Source: Pseudomonas sp. CC6-YY-74
Lineage (GTDB): Bacteria > Pseudomonadota > Gammaproteobacteria > Pseudomonadales > Pseudomonadaceae
Assembly (NCBI RefSeq): GCF_002025205.1
Contig: NZ_CP019947.1
Span: 3,138,001 to 3,202,000 of the forward strand
DNA: 64,000 nucleotides
Direction of reading: 5' to 3'
Position 1 is the stretch's first letter; every line of letters begins with the position of its first letter. Positions 16,752 to 24,827 of this stretch are shown piece after piece. The notes beneath the pieces are model-generated. The model saw nothing but the letters and a program-made list of their open reading frames with translations, made no database searches and was not told the origin of the DNA. The position numbers and the translations under genes are program-made.

Positions 16752-18086
16752 GTGTTTGGCCTGCCTGCCAGCGAGGTGACGCGCCCCAGGCCAGTAGGCT
16801 CGCTTGGCCGCCGGCTGGTGCTGGCGACCCTGGTGTTTTGCCTGGTGTTCACCCTGATCACGGTCGCAGTGCGCACCTGGTCGGCATGGCACAGCAACCT
16901 GGCCGCGATGACCAGCGAATTGACCCTGATCGACCAGGTGTTCCAGCGCACGCTGGCCAAGGCGCTCTGGGAAGTGGATCATGAATCCTTGCAGACCCAA
17001 CTCGACAGCGTCGCCCAGGTCGCCCCCGTAGGCCGAGTGCAGCTGCGCATTCTGCGCGCCGGCCGCCCGGCCGAAATACTCGAGAAGCAGAGCGGATCGC
17101 GCCCACCCTCAGCACTGGCGCCCGTGCTACAGCACATGCTGATCTACGCGCCCTATCCCGGCGCCAGCGAGACGGTCGGCGAGCTGACCCTCGAAGGCGA
17201 TGAGCAGCTGCTCTGGCAGCGCCTGCAAATGGAGGTGGCCGGCATCGTCCTCACCCAGATCATCCAGTCGCTGCTGTTGGCGGGGCTGATCATGTGGATG
17301 TTCAACCGCTCGGTCACCGTGCACGTACAGCATATCGCCCGCCACCTGAACCAGTTATCCCCCGCCAACCTCAAGCAGACCCTGCGCCTCGGCCGCTCGG
17401 AGGCGCGCCACGATGAACTGAGCCTGCTGGCGGTGGGCGTCAACGGCCTGCAAGACAAACTGTCGACCTACCTCGAGCGGCAACGCCAGGACGAACACGA
17501 CCTGGCGGCGCACCGCGACCACCTGGCCGAGCTGGTCGAAGCGCGTACGGTCGAGTTGCGCGCGGCCAATAGCCGCCTGGAGGAACTCACGCGCAGCGAC
17601 CCGTTGACCGGACTGGCCAACCGCCGGCATTTCGACGAACTCAAGGACGTCGAGTTTCGCCGTGCCTTGCGCCTGGGCCAGCCGTTGTCGGTGCTGATGT
17701 GCGACCTGGATTGCTTCAAGCTGTACAACGACACCTACGGTCACGCCCTCGGCGATCAATGCCTGCAAGCGGTGGCCGCCACCCTGAACAGGGTCTTCGC
17801 CCGCGCTGGCGAGCTGGTGGCGCGGATCGGCGGCGAAGAATTTGCCGTGTTGCTGCCGGGCGCCGATGCGCTGGCCGCACGCACGGCCGCAGAGCGTCTG
17901 CGTCTGGAGCTGGCGCAGCTGGCGATCGAACACAGCAGTTCGCCGGTGGCCGCCTATGTGACGCTGAGCATCGGCGTCGCCCAGTTCGAGCCGGAGACGA
18001 TGGATCATTTCGATTTGCTCATGCTGCGCGCCGACCAGGCCCTGTACCGGGCCAAGCATCTGGGGCGCAATCGAATCGCCGTTTGA
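16752..18086 (+). CDS. membrane diguanylate cyclase (GGDEF)
   Basis: A 444-residue inner-membrane enzyme predicted to make c-di-GMP. An N-terminal membrane segment (about 20-42) is followed by a periplasmic sensor region (about 43-155), a second membrane segment (about 162-182), a HAMP-like linker and coiled coil (about 195-270), and a GGDEF domain. The domain has DPLTGLANRRHFDE, a CDLDCFKLYNDTYGHALGDQ metal/substrate loop and an intact GGEEF signature near residue 360. The allosteric RxxD position reads RAGE, so product inhibition may be weak or absent. GTG start at 16752, one base after the upstream stop. Likely coupled to the flanking binding proteins. Confidence 0.9.
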   Translation: MFGLPASEVTRPRPVGSLGRRLVLATLVFCLVFTLITVAVRTWSAWHSNLAAMTSELTLIDQVFQRTLAKALWEVDHESLQTQLDSVAQVAPVGRVQLRILRAGRPAEILEKQSGSRPPSALAPVLQHMLIYAPYPGASETVGELTLEGDEQLLWQRLQMEVAGIVLTQIIQSLLLAGLIMWMFNRSVTVHVQHIARHLNQLSPANLKQTLRLGRSEARHDELSLLAVGVNGLQDKLSTYLERQRQDEHDLAAHRDHLAELVEARTVELRAANSRLEELTRSDPLTGLANRRHFDELKDVEFRRALRLGQPLSVLMCDLDCFKLYNDTYGHALGDQCLQAVAATLNRVFARAGELVARIGGEEFAVLLPGADALAARTAAERLRLELAQLAIEHSSSPVAAYVTLSIGVAQFEPETMDHFDLLMLRADQALYRAKHLGRNRIAV

Positions 18087-18106
18087 TAACCACACCGAGG
18101 CCCCTC

Positions 18107-18847
18107 ATGAGATTGCGCCCAACCATCTGGTTCGCCCTGCTGCTGGCACTGCTCTGCGCCAGCAGTCACGCCGAAAGCATCAAGGCCGTCACCGAAGACA
18201 CCTCCTACAGCTACCTGCAAGACGGCCAAGTGGCCGGGCCGGCGAGTCGGGTGGTCGAAGCCATGCTGCAGCGCGCCGGACTCAATGATTACAGCCTGGC
18301 CCTGTACCCCTGGGCGCGCGCCTACGACATGGCGTTGCAGCAACCCGACGTGCTGATCTACCTGATCGCCCGCACCCCGGAGCGCGAGCCGCTGTTCAAG
18401 TGGGTGGGCGAGGTCACGCGCATCGAATATCACTTCTACAAACTGCGCGAGCAGCCGGACATTCGAGTGCACTCACTGGCGGACGCAAAAAACTACAGCA
18501 TTGGCGTATTGCGCGACGACGTGCGCCATGAGTACCTGCAGGCCGAGGATTTCACCAAGTTGGTGGTCGCGGCGCACAACCGCGACAACTTCAAGCGACT
18601 GCTCAATCGGCAGGTCCAGTTGGTCCCCATGCCGAAGCGCGACGTCATCCTGCTGTGCGCAGAGACTGGGGTCGACTACGCCAGCCTGGAGCAGGTTTAC
18701 ACCCTGGACGCGCTCACCAGCGACCTCTATATGGCCTACAGCAATTCGACGGCCGACGAGATAGTGACGCGTAGCCGCGGCGCGTTCGCCAGCCTCAAGG
18801 CCGAGGGGCAGTTGATGCAACTGCTGAACGCCCAGCCTGCGCCCTGA
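18107..18847 (+). CDS. periplasmic solute-binding protein, second paralogue
   Basis: A 246-residue secreted binding protein with a signal peptide (LLLALLCASSHA, cleavage near residue 22) and a family-3 solute-binding fold. It resembles the 15980-16750 product in the YPWARAYDMAL...VLIYLIARTPEREPLFKWVG region but is diverged elsewhere. It starts 20 bases after the cyclase stop. The three genes therefore form one transcription unit in which a cyclase with a periplasmic sensor lies between two binding proteins. Ligand unknown. Confidence 0.8.
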   Translation: MRLRPTIWFALLLALLCASSHAESIKAVTEDTSYSYLQDGQVAGPASRVVEAMLQRAGLNDYSLALYPWARAYDMALQQPDVLIYLIARTPEREPLFKWVGEVTRIEYHFYKLREQPDIRVHSLADAKNYSIGVLRDDVRHEYLQAEDFTKLVVAAHNRDNFKRLLNRQVQLVPMPKRDVILLCAETGVDYASLEQVYTLDALTSDLYMAYSNSTADEIVTRSRGAFASLKAEGQLMQLLNAQPAP

Positions 18848-19000
18848 GACCTGCTGCTAGCCAGCATCTGCCTAGGGCGTTTTCAATCGCCTATGAGTAG
18901 CGCTGCGCTCAAGCCTACGCGGCCCGCCACATCCTACGAAGTTGGCACCGCCGTGCTGGCCGCCGGTATGGGCAGCGACCAGCGCGGCGGACCGGCGCAC

Positions 19001-21109
19001 TCAGAAGCTGAAGTCGAGCTTGCTCCAGAGGATACGGCCCGGCTCGTTGACCGCTTGCGGATCATCCGCCGAGAAGCCAAAGCCGGCGTTGCCCGCCAGA
19101 TTCAGGTGCTCGCCGTAGTCCCGGTCGAACAGGTTGTCGACCCCGGCGCTGAGCTTGACCGAGGCACTGATGCGGTAAGCGCCATTGAGCGAGAACACGG
19201 CAAAACCACCACTCTTGCCGAAATCCTTACCGACCACATTACCCTTGCCCTGATCCACCCGGTTCTGCGCGGCAACCACCCGCCACAACGCCCCGGCACT
19301 CCAGTCGCTGCGCTCATAGCCCAGGCCGAAGCGGGCCTCCAGCGGCGGCGTCTGCGCCAGCGGGCGGTCGTCCGAGCTGTTCTTGCCCCAGGCATAAGCC
19401 AGGCTGGCATCGGTTTTCCAGTTGCTGTCCAGGCGGTAACTGGCGCCCAACTCGCCGCCCATGATGCGTGCATCGATATTGCTGGCCTGCGAACGGGTAT
19501 GCCCCGGCATCATCCCTGGACCGTAGCTGAACAGGATGTAGTCACGCACCTGGCCGACATAGGCAGACGCCCAGGCCTCCAGCTTGTCGCGCCGGTAGTG
19601 CGCGCCGAAATCGAGCTGGGTGGTTTTCTCCGGGACGAGGCTTTCCATCGGTTGGACAAAACCGACTGGGCCATGGCTGGCGGAGAACAACTCCCAGTAA
19701 TCGGGGAATCGCTGGGCGTGACCAAGACCGACATAGACAGTCGCGGGCACGCCGGCGAGATCCTGCTCATAGCGCAGAAAACCGCTGGGCAGGGTATCGC
19801 TGCGGGTTTCGTCGGCCGTCGGGTTGGCACGCAGGGTCATGCCGCTGCCCAGGGTCTGGCGGTAATCCTTGACCGAGGCGCGATCCAGCCGCGCACCGGC
19901 AATCCAGCGCTGACCGCGGGTGACATTCCAGGTGAGCTCGCCGAACAGGCCATAATTGTGGAACACCGCGTCCTTGTCCCAGGCGAACTGGTCGTAGTCG
20001 GTATAAGCGCTGTTCATCATAGTGAAGCTGGAGGCGCGCTTGCGGTGCTCGTTGCGCTGGCCATCCATACCGCTCTTGAGCTCGACCTGCTGCCAGTTCC
20101 AGGTGCCGACCAGACGGCCACCCAGGGTGCGGCGATCGACATTGCTGGCCAGCGGATTGGCCATCATGCCGCTGCCCGAGGGAGTGCGCAGGCTGAAGTT
20201 GTCCATCACGTGGTCGGCATAGTTGTAATACACCTGCCCTTCCAGCGCGCTGAACAGCTCGCCGATGTTGTCCTTCTTGAAGCGCAGCCCCAGGCTCTCA
20301 CGGAGGAACTGACTGCCGTCCATGCCACGCCCGGCGTAACGCGCCTCGCCATCGCCACGGCCACCACTGAGTTCGATCAGGCTGTCGTCGTCCGGGGTCC
20401 AGCCAAGCAGCACATCGCTGTTCCATTTGTCCCAGCGCGACGGCACGGTATCGCCGTTGCCATCCTGGTAATCGTCGGCCCGGGCCTTGTTCGCCAATAC
20501 CCGCAGATAACCCTGGCGGCCACCGGCAGTGGCATCGATGCGGCGGTCGAAGCGGCCGTTGGAGCCGGCCAGAATGCTGCCATCGACACGCCCGCCCAGT
20601 TCGTTGAAGGGCTCGGTGTCGCGCTCGAAGAGAATGGTCGCGGCCGAACCGCCCGGCCCCCAGAGCACGCTCTGCGGCCCCTTGATCACGGTTAGCTGGT
20701 CGAAATTCTCCGGCGACAGGTAGGAGGTCGGCGCATCCATGCGATTGGGGCAGGCGCCGAGCATCTGACCGCCGTCCATGAGGATGTTCAGACGCGAGCC
20801 GAACATGCCGCGAAACAGTGGATCGCCATTGGCGCCACCGTTGCGAATGGCATTGAAACCCGGAATGGTCTTCAGGTAGTCGGCGCCATCGCTGGCCGGC
20901 ATCGGCTGGCGCGGTTGTTTGGGGTCGGTCACCACGGTCAGCGGTGAGTGATGGCTGGCGCCGGTGATGACCAGCGGGGGCAATGCGATGGCCGCGTCAT
21001 CGGCCAGCGCCGGAGAACTACAGAACACGGCAGCGCACAGCGGCGCCAGGCGAAAAGGGGCAGGCAGACGCAAGGCGCCTGGAATACGAGCACAGGTAAG
21101 GGCAGGCAT
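19001..21109 (-). CDS. oprC: TonB-dependent copper receptor OprC
   Basis: Outer-membrane TonB-dependent receptor for copper, 702 residues. It has a signal peptide ending near residue 36, a plug domain (from about IALPPLVITG), and a 22-strand barrel ending in the C-terminal Phe typical of outer-membrane proteins (KLDFSF). The plug carries the CxxxM copper ligand pair in GACPNRMDAP (Cys120, Met124), known from OprC of P. aeruginosa, plus Met/His-rich segments (RKRASSFTMMNSAY, GPGMMPGHTRSQ). The DNLFDRDYGEHLN motif near the end is a typical receptor signature. I chose ATG 21109 because the longer frame adds 26 residues that do not form part of a signal peptide. Last gene of a four-gene copper operon. 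Confidence 0.92.
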   Translation of the reverse strand: MPALTCARIPGALRLPAPFRLAPLCAAVFCSSPALADDAAIALPPLVITGASHHSPLTVVTDPKQPRQPMPASDGADYLKTIPGFNAIRNGGANGDPLFRGMFGSRLNILMDGGQMLGACPNRMDAPTSYLSPENFDQLTVIKGPQSVLWGPGGSAATILFERDTEPFNELGGRVDGSILAGSNGRFDRRIDATAGGRQGYLRVLANKARADDYQDGNGDTVPSRWDKWNSDVLLGWTPDDDSLIELSGGRGDGEARYAGRGMDGSQFLRESLGLRFKKDNIGELFSALEGQVYYNYADHVMDNFSLRTPSGSGMMANPLASNVDRRTLGGRLVGTWNWQQVELKSGMDGQRNEHRKRASSFTMMNSAYTDYDQFAWDKDAVFHNYGLFGELTWNVTRGQRWIAGARLDRASVKDYRQTLGSGMTLRANPTADETRSDTLPSGFLRYEQDLAGVPATVYVGLGHAQRFPDYWELFSASHGPVGFVQPMESLVPEKTTQLDFGAHYRRDKLEAWASAYVGQVRDYILFSYGPGMMPGHTRSQASNIDARIMGGELGASYRLDSNWKTDASLAYAWGKNSSDDRPLAQTPPLEARFGLGYERSDWSAGALWRVVAAQNRVDQGKGNVVGKDFGKSGGFAVFSLNGAYRISASVKLSAGVDNLFDRDYGEHLNLAGNAGFGFSADDPQAVNEPGRILWSKLDFSF

Positions 21110-21193
21110 GATTTTTCCAAGATCGAGACAATCCAGCGCGCCGGCAACAGCCGTCCTACAGAGGGTGCTGGCGCGTGAGAGCAACAAAAACGA

Positions 21194-21577
21194 TCAGCAA
21201 AGCAACGGCGGCGCGCGACTGCGCGAACCGGGGAATACCGGCGAAGCGGGAACATGCTGCGAGCCGCCGGCAGGGATAGAGGGCGTAGCGAAGAGCGCTG
21301 ACCCGAGCAGCACCAACGCCGGACTGGCCAGCGCCGGGCTGCTGAACAACAGGGTGCAGTAGCCGCATTTGGCCCACAGCGGATCATGCGCATGGCTGTC
21401 GCTGGCACCCGCAGAGTGGCTGGCCGGGTGTTCGCTGCAACCCAGCTCGGCGCGCCCGGGCGGTTGCGCGGGCACCAGCCACTGCGACAGCAGCGGGCCG
21501 ATACAGAGCAACAGCATGGCCAGCAATGCTGGCTTCAGCCCCCTGCGACGGTTAACTAGCTGTGCTGGTGCCTGCAT
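21194..21577 (-). CDS. DUF2946 family protein
   Basis: A 127-residue protein with an N-terminal membrane segment (LLAMLLLCIGPLLSQWLV) and a second hydrophobic segment. The sequence WAKCGYCTLLFSSPAL between them is typical of the DUF2946 family that accompanies copper TonB receptors. His-rich SHSAGASDSHAHDP lies just before the CGYC motif and is a candidate metal site. It lies 84 bases upstream of oprC on the same strand. Function is inferred only from family context: metal handling at the envelope. Confidence 0.8.
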   Translation of the reverse strand: MQAPAQLVNRRRGLKPALLAMLLLCIGPLLSQWLVPAQPPGRAELGCSEHPASHSAGASDSHAHDPLWAKCGYCTLLFSSPALASPALVLLGSALFATPSIPAGGSQHVPASPVFPGSRSRAPPLLC

Positions 21578-21657
21578 CGATCAGTGCCCGTGAGTCCTGC
21601 CGCAATTATTGTCCAGTGTGGCAGGACGCTCATTGTCCCCGGTCAAGACAGCCATCA

Positions 21658-22146
21658 TCAGTGCTGATGGGCGGCGTCCTGGGTCGCGGGCGCAGTCGTG
21701 GCTGCGGGCGCTTCCGTGAGCACGACAACCAGGACCTCGACCTTGCCGGCCTTTTCGAAGGTCAGCGTCAGCGGGAAACGCTCACCCTCCTTGGCCTGCT
21801 GTTGCAGGCCGAACAGCATCACGTGGTAGCCCATGGGCTCGAACTTCACTGCACCACCGGCCGGAATCGCCACGTTCTGCACCTGCTGCATCTTCATCAG
21901 GCCATCGGCATGCATGTGCTCATGCATCTCGGCCTTGGCGGCCACCGGGGTTTGTACGCTGAGCAGGCGGTCGGCTTCCGGGCCCTGGTTGTGCACCACG
22001 AAATAGGCTGCGGCGGTCGGCGCCACCGGCGGCATCGCGCGCGACCAGGGGTGCTCGATCTGCAGCTCGCCTACCCGGTAGTCGTGGGCGCTGGCCAGCA
22101 GACTGGTGCCGAGCAGTGCAGCCAGGAGCAGGGTTTTCTTCAACAT
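21658..22146 (-). CDS. periplasmic copper chaperone PCu(A)C family
   Basis: A 162-residue secreted protein (signal KKTLLLAALLGTSLLASA) of the PCu(A)C family, which binds Cu(I) in the periplasm and delivers it to cytochrome oxidase or other targets. The family metal motif H(M)x10Mx21HxM is visible: MHEHMHADGLMKMQQVQ, then FEPMGYHVMLFG. A His-containing tail (QDAAHQH) may add a second site. ATG 22146 is preferred over an in-frame start at 22164 because it gives a clean signal peptide. It is flanked on both sides by DUF2946 genes in the same operon. Confidence 0.9.
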   Translation of the reverse strand: MLKKTLLLAALLGTSLLASAHDYRVGELQIEHPWSRAMPPVAPTAAAYFVVHNQGPEADRLLSVQTPVAAKAEMHEHMHADGLMKMQQVQNVAIPAGGAVKFEPMGYHVMLFGLQQQAKEGERFPLTLTFEKAGKVEVLVVVLTEAPAATTAPATQDAAHQH

Positions 22147-22292
22147 GCGGACTCTCCAAATCATCGGGGGTGGCGGCGCCGAGCCATCTGCTGCGGCGCG
22201 CGGTAACGCATTGGTCGGTTGGCCGTCGGCGCGGTGCCAACAGACTCAACCGGCTGCTCTGGGCAGCATTCAACCTTGAAGGTTTGCCGAAA

Positions 22293-22679
22293 TCAGGCGA
22301 GCGACGGGGAGGCGCGGGGATTGGCCGAGGGCCAGAGATAGCGGACGGGACGCGGGACCAAGGCTGGCGCAGCCAGCGGCGGGCGACTGGCCGCGAGCAG
22401 CCCGAGCAGGCCGAAAAAGGCGGCGAGGATGATGGCACTGAAGGTCGAACTGAGCGAGCAACCGGAACCCGTGGCCGGGCTGACCGCAGGTATCCCGGAA
22501 CCAGTCAGATCCACTCCGGCAGCGAAATTGCCCTCGAAGGAGCAGTACTGACCATCCAGGCCGCTGAGCTGTAAACCGGCCATCTGGCCATGGCCGATGC
22601 TGCAGGCGAACGCACTGAACAGGACGCTGAAATACAGCATCCAGGCGATCAGCGAGCGGTCGTTACGGGGCAGGTTCAT
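22293..22679 (-). CDS. DUF2946-like protein, first gene of the copper operon
   Basis: A 128-residue protein with two hydrophobic segments (SLIAWMLYFSVLFSAFACSI and FSAIILAAFFGLLGLLA) and a Cys-containing loop between them (QYCSFEG). The start MNLPRNDRSLIAWMLYFS is typical of the DUF2946-related protein that leads PCuAC-OprC operons. It begins 34 bases from a truncated LysR remnant, so the operon promoter must lie within or just beyond that remnant. Function unknown. Confidence 0.72.
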   Translation of the reverse strand: MNLPRNDRSLIAWMLYFSVLFSAFACSIGHGQMAGLQLSGLDGQYCSFEGNFAAGVDLTGSGIPAVSPATGSGCSLSSTFSAIILAAFFGLLGLLAASRPPLAAPALVPRPVRYLWPSANPRASPSLA

Positions 22680-22712
22680 GGGGCGCGACTCTAGCATTGG
22701 ATTCGGGCGCGA

Positions 22713-22812
22713 TTCGCACCGCCGGCGATATATCCAGGAGCCGGGCAGCGGCTGACAGGCTGCCGGCCTCCGCAGTGCGCACGAACAGCTGCAAGTCATC
22801 GAAACGCAACAT
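22713..22812 (-). pseudogene. truncated LysR-family regulator (N-terminal remnant)
   Basis: On the minus strand from the ATG at 22812 the sequence encodes MLRFDDLQLFVRTAEAGS and LSAAARLLDISPAV, which is the first half of a LysR helix-turn-helix. After about codon 33 similarity stops; the frame continues with unrelated residues to a stop at 22663-22665. A LysR regulator is about 300 residues, so at least 85% is missing. The remnant is divergent from the quinol-monooxygenase/oxidoreductase pair, where an intact LysR regulator often sits. The break coincides with the beginning of the copper operon, suggesting that the operon replaced the rest of the gene. Confidence 0.78.
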
Positions 22813-22914
22813 GGCGGGCCATTTTCAAAAAAATATTGAAAGAGACTCTACTCCCATACGCTTTTTTCGGGTTAATAAATAGACGAGCATGGCTCTCTAA
22901 CCTGGAGTCCCCCC

Positions 22915-23208
22915 ATGCCCACACCCATCACCCTGATCGCCACCCTGACCCTGCACCGGGCTCCCGATGCCCTGCAGCTCGAAGGCCTGGAGAAACTGGT
23001 AAACGCCAGCCGCGCCGAGGCGGGTTGCCTGCAGTACGACCTGCACCAACAGCACAGCGCTGACAATGTCCTGGTAATGATCGAGCAATGGCTCGACGCC
23101 GAGGCCCTCGCCGCACATCAGGCTACTGCGCACTACCGAGCATTCGGCGCGGCCTTCAACGCGCAACTCGTCAGTGTCGAACTCAACCACCTGCGACGCA
23201 TCATCTGA
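22915..23208 (+). CDS. putative quinol monooxygenase (ABM family)
   Basis: A 97-residue antibiotic-biosynthesis-monooxygenase (ABM) fold protein. ITLIATLTL starts the first strand, ASRAEAGCLQYDLHQ is the conserved helix/strand junction, and MIEQWLDAEALAAHQATAHY carries the conserved E-W and the H..H-Y helix of YgiN-like quinol monooxygenases. Cytoplasmic. It is followed 26 bases later by a zinc-type alcohol dehydrogenase-like oxidoreductase, a common pairing for quinone or aldehyde stress. Upstream lies only the remnant of its probable LysR regulator. Confidence 0.82.
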   Translation: MPTPITLIATLTLHRAPDALQLEGLEKLVNASRAEAGCLQYDLHQQHSADNVLVMIEQWLDAEALAAHQATAHYRAFGAAFNAQLVSVELNHLRRII

Positions 23209-23234
23209 CTGCGCCCCCAGATCGAGGAACCCTT

Positions 23235-24251
23235 ATGAAAGCCATCGCCTACCTGCAATCGCTACCCGCCGAACACCCCGAGTCGCTGCAGGACTTGCAA
23301 CTGCCAGCGCCCAGCCCTGGCCCGCGAGACCTGCTGGTCGAGGTCAAAGCCATCTCGGTGAATCCGGTGGACACTAAAATCCGCAGTAACGTGGCGCCAG
23401 AGAATCGGCAACCCAAGGTGCTCGGCTGGGACGCCGCCGGCGTGGTCAAAGCCGTAGGTAGCGAGGTCAGCCTGTTTCAACCGGGTGACCAGGTGTTCTA
23501 TGCCGGCGCGATCAACCGCGCCGGCGCCAACAGCGAGCTGCATGTGGTGGACGAACGCATCGTCGGTCACATGCCCAGCAGCTTGTCGTTCGCCCAGGCC
23601 GCGGCGCTGCCGTTGACCGCAATCACCGCCTGGGAATTGCTGTTCGAGCGCTTGCAGATTGCCGAAGGCAACACCGATCAGGGCCAGAGCCTGCTGATCG
23701 TCGGCGCCGCCGGCGGGGTCGGCTCGATGCTCACCCAGTTGGCCCGTCAACTCACCGGGCTGACCGTGATCGGCACCGCCTCACGCCCGGAGACCCAGGC
23801 CTGGGTGCGCGAGCTGGGTGCGCACCACGTGATCGACCACAGCAAGCCCCTGAGCGAAGAACTCAAGCGCATCGGCATCGATCAGGTGACCCACGTCGCC
23901 AGCCTGACTCAGACCGACCAGCACTTCGCTCAACTGGTCGAAGCCTTGGCTCCGCAAGGGCGCCTGGCGCTGATCGACGACCCCGCGCAACCGCTGGACG
24001 TGATGAAGCTCAAGGGCAAGAGTCTGTCGCTGCATTGGGAGCTGATGTTCACCCGCTCGCTGTTCGAAACCGCCGACATGATCGAGCAGCACCGCCTGCT
24101 CGATCATGTCGCCGAACTGATTGATGCCGGCGTACTGAAAACCACCCTCGGCGAACACTTCGGCACCATCAATGCGACCAATCTGCGCCGCGCCCACACC
24201 CTGCTGGAAAGCGGCCAAGCCCGCGGCAAGGTGGTGCTCGAGGGGTTCTGA
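23235..24251 (+). CDS. zinc-type alcohol dehydrogenase-like / quinone oxidoreductase
   Basis: A 338-residue medium-chain dehydrogenase/reductase. The GroES-like N-terminal domain contains VNPVDTKIRSN and GWDAAGVVKAVGS, and the Rossmann domain has the nucleotide-binding motif LLIVGAAGGVGSMLTQLAR (about residues 154-172). The catalytic zinc ligands of true alcohol dehydrogenases are not present, so it belongs to the NADPH:quinone reductase-like group despite common annotation as zinc-type. Probably co-transcribed with the upstream ABM protein. Confidence 0.85.
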   Translation: MKAIAYLQSLPAEHPESLQDLQLPAPSPGPRDLLVEVKAISVNPVDTKIRSNVAPENRQPKVLGWDAAGVVKAVGSEVSLFQPGDQVFYAGAINRAGANSELHVVDERIVGHMPSSLSFAQAAALPLTAITAWELLFERLQIAEGNTDQGQSLLIVGAAGGVGSMLTQLARQLTGLTVIGTASRPETQAWVRELGAHHVIDHSKPLSEELKRIGIDQVTHVASLTQTDQHFAQLVEALAPQGRLALIDDPAQPLDVMKLKGKSLSLHWELMFTRSLFETADMIEQHRLLDHVAELIDAGVLKTTLGEHFGTINATNLRRAHTLLESGQARGKVVLEGF

Positions 24252-24363
24252 AACCGTGGCGTTGCCGGCCCCCGGCAACGCCGAGCAACGGCATGTCGAG
24301 CCTGTAACGGCATGCCGGTTGATCGATCTATTGAGATGTGAGCATTCTTACCAGGTCAGCATC

Positions 24364-24633
24364 ATGCAACCTCTCATCCCCCTCACCCTCGCCGCGAGCT
24401 TCGCCATCGTTGGCGCAACGTGGGCCCAAACCCCTCTCAGCCAAAACCCTGAAGACGTGCAAGCGGTGGACTATCACTACGGCATGTCCCTGGATATCCA
24501 GAAAGTCATCCAGATCAGCGACAACTCGAACAAGGTCCGCGTGGTGCCCGCGACCATCACCTTCCTCGACAGCAACGGCAAGCTGCACAAGGTCAACTAC
24601 CTGGAACTGGGTCACCACGACAGCAGCGACTGA
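24364..24633 (+). CDS. DUF2790 family small secreted protein
   Basis: An 89-residue protein with a signal peptide (IPLTLAASFAIVGATWA, cleavage near residue 21) and a short mature domain. VDYHYGMSLDIQKVIQIS followed by VRVVPATITFLDSNGKLHKV is the DUF2790 signature, a family largely confined to Pseudomonas. The conserved cysteine often found at the C-terminus is missing; the protein ends in GHHDSSD. Function unknown. It stands alone between an oxidoreductase gene and a sensor gene. Confidence 0.8.
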   Translation: MQPLIPLTLAASFAIVGATWAQTPLSQNPEDVQAVDYHYGMSLDIQKVIQISDNSNKVRVVPATITFLDSNGKLHKVNYLELGHHDSSD

Positions 24634-24827
24634 CCCCGCCACTCACCCCGCTGGCGCCTGCTATCTGGCTATTCGCCGGCAGGCGGGCTGCCAGCGCGGC
24701 GCTGGCAGCCCTTTCCCCCAACAAGCGGCCAACAGCCGACTAGACTACAAGTACGCTCAAGGCATGCCAGGCAGATTACGGCATGCCCAGCGGCCTCTCG
24801 CGAACCCGCGACTCATCGGAGGTAAGG

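Noticed and set aside
18893..20695. 600-codon open frame opposite oprC
   Set aside because: Antisense shadow of a well-supported receptor gene; product is low-complexity Ala/Val/Leu-rich with no family signature.
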